From: Clostridium sp. UBA4548
GTDB lineage: Bacteria; Bacillota; Clostridia; Clostridiales; Clostridiaceae
Direction: 5' to 3'
Assembly (NCBI RefSeq): GCF_002387895.1
Contig: NZ_DGLI01000044.1
Location: forward strand, 311,709-375,708
DNA: 64,000 nucleotides
The notes under the pieces were generated by a model. It searched no databases. It worked only from the letters and a program-made list of their open reading frames with translations, and was not told the DNA's origin. How positions within the stretch are numbered: position 1 is the first letter of the stretch; each line of letters begins with the position of its first letter. Below are positions 42,134 through 49,935 of this stretch, piece after piece. A program made the position numbers and the translations under genes.

Positions 42134-42252
42134 ATTACGCACATGGAGGTTAAATCCTACTTGAGCACTTTACTCACCGCCAAACATTTGTTTGTATATT
42201 TATATTTTTCTTGTCAATAATTGAGATATAAGTTATAGAAAGGACTGGTTTC

Positions 42253-42802
42253 ATGCATTATAATAGTGTTATAGAGAATTATTTCGTTAGAGAAAACTCA
42301 GATAAATATGAAGAGTTTTTACTTAAACCAAAGAATGATTTTGTTTTTAAGAAAATTTTTGGTGATGCTAAAATTAACACAGGTTCTAGAAATTCACTTT
42401 ATCGAACTTAACAAGCTAAGGAATGTTAACAATATGGATAAATTATCACAATGGATGAATTTTATAAAAAGCGATTCAAAGGAGGTTATTTTAGAAATGG
42501 CGAGGGTAAATAGTGAAATAGAAAAAGCTTACGATATTTTGAGGACTATGAGGCAAAATAGAGAGGCTCGTGCCCTCTACCTATCAAGAGAAATAGCTCT
42601 TCGTGATGAAGTAACTAGACGTGAGGAAGCATTAGAGGAGGGAAGAGTTACCTTATTACTAGAGCTACTCAACAGAAAATTTAAAGGCTTATCTGATGAT
42701 TTAGAGAAAAAAATCAAAAAGCTTCCTGAAGAGAAATTTAAGACTTTAGCACTAGAAATTTTTGAACTTAATTCAGTAGAAGATATCTATAAGTACCTGT
42801 AA
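42253..42802 (+). pseudogene. internally deleted Rpn family recombination-promoting nuclease
   Basis: The ATG at 42253 begins MHYNSVIENYFVRENSDKYE then EFLLKPKNDFVFKKIFGDAK, the Rpn N-terminus, and stops at 42411. A second frame from about 42370 encodes VLEIHFIELNKLRN and the family C-terminus up to EDIYKYL at 42802. A full-length gene would be about 300 codons, so the catalytic middle was lost and the two ends were joined out of frame. The C-terminal frame alone lacks a ribosome site. Confidence 0.8.
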
Positions 42803-42870
42803 GAATCCATTTAATGAATTTAGTATGGTATAATTAGAAATATAAAAACTTCAATAAAGGGGTGAAAAAT

Positions 42871-43434
42871 TTGAGCTTACCACAAGAAAAACTTATGACG
42901 CTAGATGAATTTTATAGATACAGGGAGAATAAAGAAGGTATTATTGAATACATTGATGGAATTACTTATATGGCTCCATCTCCTTCAACTAAGCATCAAA
43001 GAATATCTATGAGATTGTCTAGCAAATTATATGAATTTTTAAAAGGAAAAGAATGTGAAGTTTTTTCTGCTCCCTTTGACATTAAATTGAAAAGTGATAG
43101 AGTTGCTGGAGATAAGATCGTTATTCCTGACCTCTCTGTGATATGTGATAAAAAAGGTCTTGGTGATAGTGGATATGAAGGTGTTCCTACAGTAATTATA
43201 GAAATTCTATCCCCTTCAAATCAATCTCATGATTTGGTATTTAAATTAAATTTATATATGCAATACGGAGTAAAGGAGTATTGGATAATTAACCCAATGC
43301 TTAACACTGTTCAAGTCTACGTTTTAGATGAAAATTATCAATATGAGCAGGCAGTGGTAAAAAGTGATGTCGGAAAAGTTTCTTCCCATATTTTAAAGGG
43401 ATTTTCTGTAGATTTGGAAGAACTTTTAACATAG
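42871..43434 (+). CDS. Uma2 family endonuclease
   Basis: This 187-residue protein of the Uma2 (DUF820) PD-(D/E)XK family has MTLDEFYRYRENKEG, YIDGITYMAPSPSTKHQ, then the core VIPDLSVIC (Asp) and TVIIEILSPSNQSHD (Glu), KLNLYMQYGVKEYWIINP and a closing FSVDLEELL. The full length of the family is present. I chose the TTG at 42871, six bases after the ribosome site AAAGGGGTG; the GTG at 42862 lies in that site. Uma2 proteins are abundant in genomes with many transposons and their biological role is unclear. A terminator follows at 43492. Confidence 0.8.
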   Translation: MSLPQEKLMTLDEFYRYRENKEGIIEYIDGITYMAPSPSTKHQRISMRLSSKLYEFLKGKECEVFSAPFDIKLKSDRVAGDKIVIPDLSVICDKKGLGDSGYEGVPTVIIEILSPSNQSHDLVFKLNLYMQYGVKEYWIINPMLNTVQVYVLDENYQYEQAVVKSDVGKVSSHILKGFSVDLEELLT

Positions 43435-43491
43435 TAATATTTTGAGTTTATGCTGGATATTTTTATAACTAAATTAGTACTTTAAATTATA

Positions 43492-43518
43492 AAAGTCATG
43501 TGTCAAACACATGACTTT
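43492..43518. terminator. terminator after the Uma2 gene
   Basis: AAAGTCATGTG (43492-43502) and CACATGACTTT (43508-43518) form a perfect 11-bp stem with a 5-nt loop. It serves the Uma2 gene and overlaps the end of the minus-strand Rpn remnant. Confidence 0.8.
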
Positions 43519-43648
43519 CTTTGATGTAGTTAGCAAACAAATTGTGTTCATATTTGCTAACTCTCTCTTTAATAAGCTTTTCAACTTGCTCTTCACTTAA
43601 TCCAATTAATTCTACTATAACCCGTTTATTAAAACCTCTAATAATCAT
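43496..43648 (-). pseudogene. C-terminal remnant of another Rpn family gene
   Basis: The minus strand reads MIIRGFNKRVIVELIGLSEE followed by QVEKLIKERVSKYEH. It is about 75% identical at DNA level to the remnant at 41810-41932. It lies directly downstream of the ABC-F gene and has no ribosome site. Confidence 0.6.
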
Positions 43649-43654
43649 ATAAAA

Positions 43655-45394
43655 TTATAGTAACTTAATCAGCTCTTCTAACTCTTCAGATAACTCTTTT
43701 GCAAGGATAAAATCAGTATTCTTTAAAGCCGATTCTATTTTTGTTTCAACTAACTTTTTCTTTTGTTCTGTTTCTAAATAATCTTTGTCAAAATGACTAG
43801 CATAAATCATCTTTTTAAATTTCTTTATTTTCGTTTTTCTAATTGTTTTATCTTCAATGATTAAAACTGAATCCATACAGTTTACTACAGTGTAGAAATC
43901 ATGAGAAATCATTAGTACGGCACCCTTATAGTTTTCTAGGGCTTTTTCAAGTGCTATTTGTGAATAGGTGTCTAAATGACTTGTGGGTTCATCAAGTAGC
44001 AACATATTTCCTTGACTTGCTGAAACTTTAGCGATTTGAAGTATGTTCTTTTCTCCACCAGATAAAGATCCTATCTTTTGATTAAGGGCTTCTTCCTCAA
44101 AACCATAGTCTGAAATATAATCTGTAACATCTTCATAAGTTTTAAGCCCAGCTTCTAAGAACTCTTCCATTATGGTGTTAGACTCATTTAGTGTTTTACC
44201 TGGAAGTTGAGATAAGTAAGCTACTTCCATGGCCTCATTTATCTCAATGGAAGGATTATTATTTTCAAAGATTTCCCTAAGTAGCGTAGTTTTTCCGGTA
44301 CCATTGGGACCTATAATGGCTACTTTCTCGTTGGATTTAATTTCAAAGTTCACATTTTCTAGAAGCAACTCATCAAATGAAACACTGTAATCACTAACTT
44401 TTAAAGCAATGGTTTCTTCTATTTTATTATTTATAAAAAACCTGAAATTCGGATGTTTAATATCTAGAAATGGCGCTTTAATTCTACGCTTTTCTAATCT
44501 TTCATGAATTTTAACTCTAGCCCTTAGAGACTTTCCTCTAGCACCTTCAGCATCAGTAGTTGCCCTATCTCTTAGTTTCTCTATTAACTTTTCATTTCTC
44601 TCAAGTTCTTCATTATCAGCAATTGCTAGTTCCTGCATCTCAATTTTAGTTTGAAGTAATGAGAAGTTATACTCTATATAGCTTCCCTCAAACTCTTGGA
44701 GTTCCATGTTTTCAAGGTGCAGAATTTTGTTAAAGCAATGATTCAGTAAATATCTATTGTGGGTAATAATTAGCATTGTACCCTTGTGTGAATTAATTAG
44801 ATTTTTAAGAGAATTAAGGTTTTCAAAGTCTAAAAACACATCAGGTTCATCCATAATCATTAAGTCTGGACTGTTTAACATTTCTTTAATTACTTGAATA
44901 AGCTTGAATTCTCCACCACTAAGTTGGGATATCATTAGATCTTTACACTTCATTAAGTTTGCAAGATTTAGGTTTTTATTAATGTTTTTTTCGAAGTCAT
45001 CTCCATTAATTGCAGCAAAGGCATCCAAGGCTTCTTGGTACTTTTCTAGTAAGGGCTCAATATCAGAAGCTGTTTCCATTTCACTGCAAATAGCTGCTAT
45101 TTCATTTTGCAGTTTAATAAATTCTTCCCCTATATACTCAAAAACTGTAGTTTCTTCTGTTTCATCTAGCTGCGAGAACTGACTCACATAACCAATTCTA
45201 CAATTTGGTTCTTTCTCTACCTTACCCTCGAAGATATATTTTTCAGGGTCCATAATTATATCTATCAGTGTACTTTTTCCACTGCCATTTCTTCCTATAA
45301 AAGCACAATGCTCTCCATCTTCTAAGGTAAAGGAAATGTTATTATATAAATCCTTTTGCGGAAATGAGTAGGACAAATTTTCAACTCTTATCAT
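43655..45394 (-). CDS. ABC-F family ATPase (possible ribosome protection protein)
   Basis: This 579-residue protein has two ABC domains and no membrane domain. Domain 1 has GRNGSGKST, a signature LSGGEFKLI and Walker B LMIMDEPDVFLD. Domain 2 has GPNGTGKTT, LSGGEKNILQ and MLLLDEPTSHLD. The inter-domain helical linker contains RATTDAEGARGKSLRARVKI and a C-terminal coiled extension follows. ABC-F proteins bind the ribosome; several give resistance to lincosamides, streptogramins and pleuromutilins. I chose the ATG at 45394 with AGAGAGGT upstream. A terminator hairpin directly before the ribosome site suggests regulation by attenuation. Antibiotic specificity cannot be read from sequence. Confidence 0.85.
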   Translation of the reverse strand: MIRVENLSYSFPQKDLYNNISFTLEDGEHCAFIGRNGSGKSTLIDIIMDPEKYIFEGKVEKEPNCRIGYVSQFSQLDETEETTVFEYIGEEFIKLQNEIAAICSEMETASDIEPLLEKYQEALDAFAAINGDDFEKNINKNLNLANLMKCKDLMISQLSGGEFKLIQVIKEMLNSPDLMIMDEPDVFLDFENLNSLKNLINSHKGTMLIITHNRYLLNHCFNKILHLENMELQEFEGSYIEYNFSLLQTKIEMQELAIADNEELERNEKLIEKLRDRATTDAEGARGKSLRARVKIHERLEKRRIKAPFLDIKHPNFRFFINNKIEETIALKVSDYSVSFDELLLENVNFEIKSNEKVAIIGPNGTGKTTLLREIFENNNPSIEINEAMEVAYLSQLPGKTLNESNTIMEEFLEAGLKTYEDVTDYISDYGFEEEALNQKIGSLSGGEKNILQIAKVSASQGNMLLLDEPTSHLDTYSQIALEKALENYKGAVLMISHDFYTVVNCMDSVLIIEDKTIRKTKIKKFKKMIYASHFDKDYLETEQKKKLVETKIESALKNTDFILAKELSEELEELIKLL

Positions 45395-45415
45395 ATTAAT
45401 ACCTCTCTTTATCAT

Positions 45416-45441
45416 AAAAAAGAGCTTATAAAAATAAGCTC
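45416..45441 (-). promoter_or_regulatory. attenuator terminator in the ABC-F leader
   Basis: On the minus strand, GAGCTTAT-TTTT-ATAAGCTC followed by TTTTTT lies just upstream of the ribosome site AGAGAGGT. A short frame ATG CCT AAT AGA TTT AGG AGC TTA TTT TTA TAA (MPNRFRSLFL) starts at 45457 and ends in the hairpin. This is the layout of antibiotic-sensing attenuators of ABC-F genes. The leader peptide has no clear ribosome site. Confidence 0.55.
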
Positions 45442-45452
45442 CTAAATCTATT

Positions 45453-45629
45453 AGGCATCTGAAAATAAATAATAAGTCAAAGATGTGAAGTATATTTTGA
45501 GTTCACAAGCAAGCTTGTGCAGACAAGGAAATAGGTTCCTTAGATAGTAGAGCTATCTAAGGGTTCTGTTGACGCAGTATAAAACAAAATAGACAATCAT
45601 ACTGGCTTATTTATTTTTTGAAGATGCCT
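45453..45629 (-). repeat. family A repeat, copy 3 (inverted)
   Basis: This 177-bp copy is in reverse orientation relative to copies 2 and 4, with AGGCATCTGAAAATAAATAA at one end and ATTTTTTGAAGATGCCT at the other. It contains CACAAGCAAGCTTGTG and ATAGTAGAGCTAT palindromes. It forms the upstream leader or promoter region of the ABC-F gene. Confidence 0.8.
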
Positions 45630-45827
45630 TACTTCTTAATTTTAATTTTTATTTAACTTTTATTTGCTAAACATATTCTACTATGTTTACCTTTGATAGC
45701 ATAACACTTTTTATCACTAAGTTCAATGATTAAAAAAATCCATTAATAGCACAGAGAACTTGCCCTCTAGTTTCCTAGATTATGTTTGCATCTTCGTTAA
45801 TCACCCCTGGGGTACTATCTTTGTCCT

Positions 45828-45865
45828 CAAATTAAGATATAAATATAATGTGATATCTCAATTTG
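45828..45865. other. 13-bp inverted repeat in the Rpn downstream region
   Basis: CAAATTAAGATAT (45828-45840) and ATATCTCAATTTG (45853-45865) form an imperfect dyad with one mismatch and a 12-nt loop. TTAATCACCCCTGGGG lies just before, at 45797. There is no gene in 45630-46043. Confidence 0.5.
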
Positions 45866-45945
45866 AAGATAGCTTAAAAAAAGATAAGAAGATATAGTGT
45901 TCATGCGGGTTTGAGGGTTTCTAGTAACATTTTCCCCTTTTAAAA

Positions 45946-46065
45946 CACTAATAAATTGTACTATGTAGAATTGCTATGAACACTTGATAAAAAGGTTGTT
46001 AAATTATGAAGCCATGTGGTATCATTCCACATGACTTCATAATTTAATTCATTATTTCTTTAGCT
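45946..46065. repeat. 120-bp direct repeat covering the 3' end of the Rpn gene
   Basis: It matches 47972-48092 with scattered changes, including CACTAATAAATTGTA, TTGCTATGAACACTTGATAA and CCACATGACTTCATAATTTA. It covers the terminator and last codons of the intact Rpn gene. Confidence 0.85.
46003..46043 (-). terminator. terminator of the Rpn gene
   Basis: A 17-bp stem with one mismatch (ATTATGAAGCCATGTGG at 46003-46019, CCACATGACTTCATAAT at 46027-46043) begins directly after the stop codon at 46044. Confidence 0.75.
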
Positions 46066-46997
46066 ATTTCTTTTACTCTTTCTATACTTAAACCAGTATT
46101 TTTTGCAACAATTTCACAACTAAGTCCATCTCTAAGAAAGTTCCTAGCTATATTTTCTTTTTCCTTTTCTGCTCCAATTCTCATACCTCTTTTTTCAACT
46201 TCTGGATCATAAAAACTCTTAAACATAGTTTCCACCTCCTTACTTAAACCATCATAATAATTATAATTACTTATAAAATAGTCGTTTAAATTCTTAATCA
46301 CTACTAACATTTCACTATAGTCTTCTAAATTAATTTTATCACATCTATAGGCTTCACTGATAGCTTCAAGGGTGTTTTTTATTGTGATCAATATATGTTC
46401 ATTTATCTTTTCTACCTTTGCCTTTTTTTCTTCTTCTGGTTCCTTGCTTTCCCTTAACCTTTCCATAAACCTTCTATAATTAAAAAGCTGTAGAGGATAT
46501 AGCAGGTATTTATTTTCTTCATGCAACTTTTGAAGATCATACTCCCAATATTTTAGCACTTTTACTTCATAGTGAATGCCTTCTTTCTTTGGAAAATTAA
46601 TTTCTAAAGTAATCTTATCTTCTAACCCCTTCTCTTTTTCTAAAACAATGAGATATGGTTCTGGAAAGTTAATAATTATAGTATTTTTGTCTAGCTCGGT
46701 AAAGTTTTTAACAGCTTTATCAAAGCCATATCTAAAAATCCTTATGCCCATGTCCTTTTCATATTTAGTTTGAAATTCAAAGGCATAATCATATAATTTA
46801 TCTTTATAAGTAACTTCAATATATAAGTCTGCTCTAAAGCTTAAAAGACCATTATTTATATTTCTGTTTAGATTTTCCACATTGGGATAATAAACCTCTG
46901 CATCATCTCCAATATCATCACCATAAATAGAATTAAGAAAATCAATAATAGGCTTCTTATTTTTAAGGGTAAATAATCGCTTCATTATACTATCCAT
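46044..46997 (-). CDS. Rpn family recombination-promoting nuclease/putative transposase
   Basis: This 317-residue protein has a PD-(D/E)XK core: SFRADLYIEVTYKDKLYDYA (Asp) and FEFQTKYEKDMGIRIFRYGF (Glu-x-Gln), followed by a long helical middle and the C-terminal HTH-like tail (GLSCEIVAKNTGLSIERVKE). Rpn proteins promote RecA-independent recombination. The catalytic residues look intact. A family A repeat starts 5 bp before the start codon, and the true N-terminus may be encoded beyond it at 47162-47260. The present start (ATG at 46997) has no good ribosome site; an ATG four codons in is also possible. It may therefore be disrupted or poorly expressed. Confidence 0.75.
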   Translation of the reverse strand: MDSIMKRLFTLKNKKPIIDFLNSIYGDDIGDDAEVYYPNVENLNRNINNGLLSFRADLYIEVTYKDKLYDYAFEFQTKYEKDMGIRIFRYGFDKAVKNFTELDKNTIIINFPEPYLIVLEKEKGLEDKITLEINFPKKEGIHYEVKVLKYWEYDLQKLHEENKYLLYPLQLFNYRRFMERLRESKEPEEEKKAKVEKINEHILITIKNTLEAISEAYRCDKINLEDYSEMLVVIKNLNDYFISNYNYYDGLSKEVETMFKSFYDPEVEKRGMRIGAEKEKENIARNFLRDGLSCEIVAKNTGLSIERVKEIAKEIMN

Positions 46998-47001
46998 ATC
47001 T

Positions 47002-47161
47002 AGGCATTTTCAAAAAATAAATAAGTCAGTATGTTTGTCTCTTTTGAGTTATACTGCGTCAACAGAACCCTTAGATAGCTCTACTATCTGCGGAGCCTGT
47101 TTCCTTGTCTAGCTCAAAATATCCTTCACATCTTTGACTTGTTATTTATTTTCAAATGCCT
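47002..47161 (+). repeat. family A repeat, copy 4
   Basis: This 160-bp element runs from AGGCATTTTCAAAAAATAAA to TTATTTATTTTCAAATGCCT. It is about 85% identical to copy 2 but lacks the internal CACAAGCTTGCTTGTG part. It lies between two blocks of minus-strand coding sequence and probably interrupts an Rpn gene. Confidence 0.85.
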
Positions 47162-47260
47162 TAATGAAGTCTTTTTAGAATTATTATTTGTATCACTTTC
47201 ATAATTTGAATCTTCTTCTCTAACTAAAGTTATTACATTACCGTGTTTTAAGTAATACAT
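47162..47260 (-). pseudogene. probable 5' part of the Rpn gene, cut off by repeat insertion
   Basis: The minus-strand ATG at 47260, with AGGAAGTG 6 nt upstream, encodes MYYLKHGNVITLVREEDSNY then ESDTNNNSKKTS up to the edge of the family A repeat. The frame then reads into the repeat and stops. Beyond the repeat the Rpn frame resumes as DMDSIMKRLF. A proper start and ribosome site here, and none at 46997, suggest one gene split by the repeat. Confidence 0.55.
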
Positions 47261-47509
47261 AAATTCACTTCCTTTCATTAAATATTATTGACTAAAAACT
47301 AAATTGTAAACATATGTTCGCACGTTTCTCAAAGAAAAATACAATATTTGTTTAATAAGATAAACTGGTTAAGATTACAATTTGCTTATTATCACTATGA
47401 TTTTTTTAAATGATCTTATAAAAACAAATTTATTACAGATTTATGTATTACAAAATCCTACTTGGTAATAATTTAGAATGTTATCCAAAATTAATTTAAA
47501 GGTGAATAT

Positions 47510-47859
47510 ATGAGCAGTTATAGAATTTTAAATTGTGGTAGTTCTATGGAAAATTACTATATTTGTATTAATGAGAAAGTGGCAGGATTTACACAAAGAA
47601 CTGCAGATGTAGGTGACACAATCTTTTTCTCGGTAAAATACAACAAAAAAATCTTTGCGGTGCTAAAGGAATTTTATCTGAGCATACAGATTACAAGCCT
47701 TGGGAGGATTCTCATAGATATGTTCAATGTTTTAAGGTTAAAAATATGGAATTTTGTACACCTTTTGATATTAGTATCTTAAAAGAGTATGGTGGAGCTT
47801 CAATTCTTTGAAATAAAGCACGTTACCTTGTAGAAAATCATTTTAATTTAAAGACATAA
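47510..47859 (+). pseudogene. frameshifted EVE-like domain protein
   Basis: The frame begins MSSYRILNCGSSMENYYICI with AAAGGTGA upstream, then GDTIFFSVKYNKK. At an A7 run near 47645 the coding frame shifts to LCGAKGILSEHTDYKPWEDS, HRYVQCFKVK and the tail KARYLVENHFNLKT, with one in-frame TGA near 47811. The order (GDTIFF, GAKGIL, RYVQCFKVK) is that of EVE/PUA-like modules. It would be about 115 residues if repaired. Its stop overlaps the next start (TAATG). Confidence 0.7.
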
Positions 47860-47996
47860 TGAATCAAGAACATCCTGAATATTTTCTAAACACATGGGAT
47901 GATGGTTGGTATCAAATAAAGTTGATATTAAAAAAATATTTAAAAGAAGACTTATTAGATTTTAATGAAAGCACTAATAAATTGTACAATATATAA
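47859..47996 (+). pseudogene. truncated gene coupled to the EVE-like remnant
   Basis: The ATG overlaps the preceding stop. The frame reads MNQEHPEYFLNTWDDGWYQI then KLILKKYLKEDLLDFNE, and then runs into the copy of the Rpn 3' region at 47972 and stops at 47996. The native C-terminus is therefore lost. The family is not recognised. Overlapping stop and start imply it once worked with the EVE protein. Confidence 0.5.
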
Positions 47997-48092
47997 TTGC
48001 TATGAACACTTGATAAAAAAGTTGTTAAATTGATAAAAGCCATGTGGTATCTCTCCACATGACTTCATAATTTAATTATTATTTCTTTAGCT
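47972..48092. repeat. 120-bp direct repeat, second copy (Rpn 3'-end relic)
   Basis: Partner of 45946-46065. The minus strand encodes ESAKEIIIKL, a relic of the Rpn C-terminus, and keeps the terminator stem CATGTGG/CCACATG. It cuts into the small frame at 47859-47996. Confidence 0.8.
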
Positions 48093-48254
48093 GATTCATT
48101 AACTTTCACTAAATTAATTCTGTTGTTGCTGTCACAATTTCAATATTATGTCCCTTAGAATAAGCTCCTTGCTCCTATTAATACTTAAGCCTTATTGGTG
48201 TAATAGAGTTTAGTGCTTTTTCATAACATTTAAAGTTTAAGTCAATGACTGTAC

Positions 48255-49001
48255 TTATTTTAAGCTATCTAAAAGCTTTATAATATAGTTTGATGCTTCA
48301 TGGATTTGTTGCTCATTTGTTATAGAAGCTTCTCCATCCCCCTGTTGATGTCCATAATCTCCAAAACCCCCATGGTTTCCACCTTTTATTTCTATGAACT
48401 CTGAATCCTTTGGCACAAGGTTTTTAGCTTCTTTTACCTTACTTAAATCTGCCACTTTATCATTACTTCCCCATAGAGACAACACCTTTAACTGGGTTGA
48501 AGTTAAATCTTTACTGCTTTGTGGATAGGAAGCTAATAAAACCAGCCCTTTTATTTTATCATGATCAAAGGCATAATCTGCTGCCATAACTCCACCTAAA
48601 GAATGACCTCCTATAACCCAGGTATTTATATCACTATACTTATTTATTATAGCATCTGCCTTATTAGGAGAAAGCACTGCTAGATTAAAGTTCATTTTAG
48701 CAATTACAACAGTATATCCCTTGGCAGCTACTTCTTTAGCTAAAGGAGCATAGGCTGAAGCCTCTACTTTTCCTCCTGGATAAAAAATAAACCCTATATT
48801 TTTATTCTTAGAAACTGGACTAAATATTATGTCACCATTTTCTTCTACAGTTACAAGAGAATCAGATTTCAAAGTGTTAAAAGCTAAAGAACTAGCTTTA
48901 TAGTAAGAACTTACATAAATAAAAAAAGCTGAGACTATTACTGCTAAGAAAACACCAAATCCAAGAAAAATTTTAAACTTCAAAGACTTTTTTTCCTTCA
49001 T
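48255..49001 (-). CDS. membrane-anchored alpha/beta hydrolase (dienelactone hydrolase-like)
   Basis: This 248-residue protein has an N-terminal membrane helix (about 8-30) with a lysine-rich front, so the enzyme domain should face outward. It has GFIFYPGGKVEASAY (oxyanion HGG-like turn as PGG), nucleophile Ser134 in GGHSLGG, Asp in SLWGSNDKVAD near residue 182 and His in IKGGNHGGFGDYG near 208, giving a full Ser-Asp-His triad. The substrate is unknown. The start has AGGAGAAATGGA upstream. It is a single gene. Confidence 0.85.
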   Translation of the reverse strand: MKEKKSLKFKIFLGFGVFLAVIVSAFFIYVSSYYKASSLAFNTLKSDSLVTVEENGDIIFSPVSKNKNIGFIFYPGGKVEASAYAPLAKEVAAKGYTVVIAKMNFNLAVLSPNKADAIINKYSDINTWVIGGHSLGGVMAADYAFDHDKIKGLVLLASYPQSSKDLTSTQLKVLSLWGSNDKVADLSKVKEAKNLVPKDSEFIEIKGGNHGGFGDYGHQQGDGEASITNEQQIHEASNYIIKLLDSLK

Positions 49002-49149
49002 TCCATTTCTCCTCGTATAATTAATTTTGACTATATATTTATATTATATATCTTCCATAAAGAGTAGGTAAGAATTTTTCAATAGTACTTTTGATTTTTT
49101 TATTAGTATATCTATATTTTATATATGAGCATCTCATATGCTAAGCAAC

Positions 49150-49233
49150 TTATTTATGCGCTTTTAAAGCAGGCACTATATACCATAACAGTTTTGTATT
49201 TACCTTCATGCTTCTAGCAAGTTCTATAGGTTC
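49150..49233 (-). pseudogene. 27-codon coding-like relic
   Basis: The minus strand reads EPIELARSMKVNTKLLWYIV then PALKAHK and TAA, preceded by a stop. The composition is protein-like but the family is unknown. It is the only item of note in 49002-49353. Confidence 0.2.
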
Positions 49234-49353
49234 TCATTGAATACTTTCTTCTTTAATTTCCTAAATTGTATTTTAAATTGTAGCATAGAGGCAAAACTTT
49301 GGTAATTTAGTGGAGATTTCTAACCTTTTACCTTTCTAAGGCATAGAGTTACT

Positions 49354-49935
49354 TTAATTCAGTTCATCTGCTACCAAAGTATTATCTATCAGCATTCCAC
49401 TTATATTAACCCCTAAGTTTTCTAGCTCAGCTATGTCAATATAAATACATCTGCTGTTTATATCCTTTTTCTCACTTTCATCTTCTCTTAGAAGTCGTAC
49501 ACTAAAATTTCCTAGGCAATATTCTTTATGTCTAATAAGTCTTCCTAAGTCGTAAGGTTTATTTTCATCAAAGCAGCACTGATAGCCTAATTCTCTGCAC
49601 TTTTTTATAAGCTTATTAAATAAGGATTTTATGTTAATTCTCAGAACATACCTTGCATTTTTATCTATAATCGCATCATAGTGATGTTTCCATTTTATTT
49701 CTCTATCCTTTGCCATGGTGTTCATGATTTCAAAGATTTTTTCTAGGTTGTTGAAGGTTATTTTATTGCTGCCACTGTAGCTTCTTGTTAGTGATGCTTT
49801 ATTAAAAATTCTTTTTAAGTCCTCCTTAGCAGGCTTATTATCCTTTGATTTTTCTTCTGTAATAACTTGTTCACTTAATATAATTTCATTCTTTAGGTTT
49901 TTAATAGATTCTTTTTTATTGCTATAAATCTCCAT
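49354..49935 (-). CDS. hypothetical protein, charged and soluble
   Basis: This 193-residue protein is not recognised. The N-terminal about 45 residues are charged and likely disordered (KNLKNEIILSEQVITEEKSK). The remainder alternates predicted helices and strands, with ITFNNLEKIFEIMNTMAKDR, CRELGYQCCFDENKPYDLGR and a C-terminal RCIYIDIAELENLGVNISGM. There is no signal peptide or membrane segment. The start is well supported by GGGGGGAG a few bases upstream. It is a single gene, and its neighbours give no functional hint. Confidence 0.6.
   Translation of the reverse strand: MEIYSNKKESIKNLKNEIILSEQVITEEKSKDNKPAKEDLKRIFNKASLTRSYSGSNKITFNNLEKIFEIMNTMAKDREIKWKHHYDAIIDKNARYVLRINIKSLFNKLIKKCRELGYQCCFDENKPYDLGRLIRHKEYCLGNFSVRLLREDESEKKDINSRCIYIDIAELENLGVNISGMLIDNTLVADELN

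Noticed and set aside
42095..42190. tRNA or group II intron domain
   Set aside because: The hairpins do not form a cloverleaf or a domain V motif. The island is reported only as an unexplained structure.
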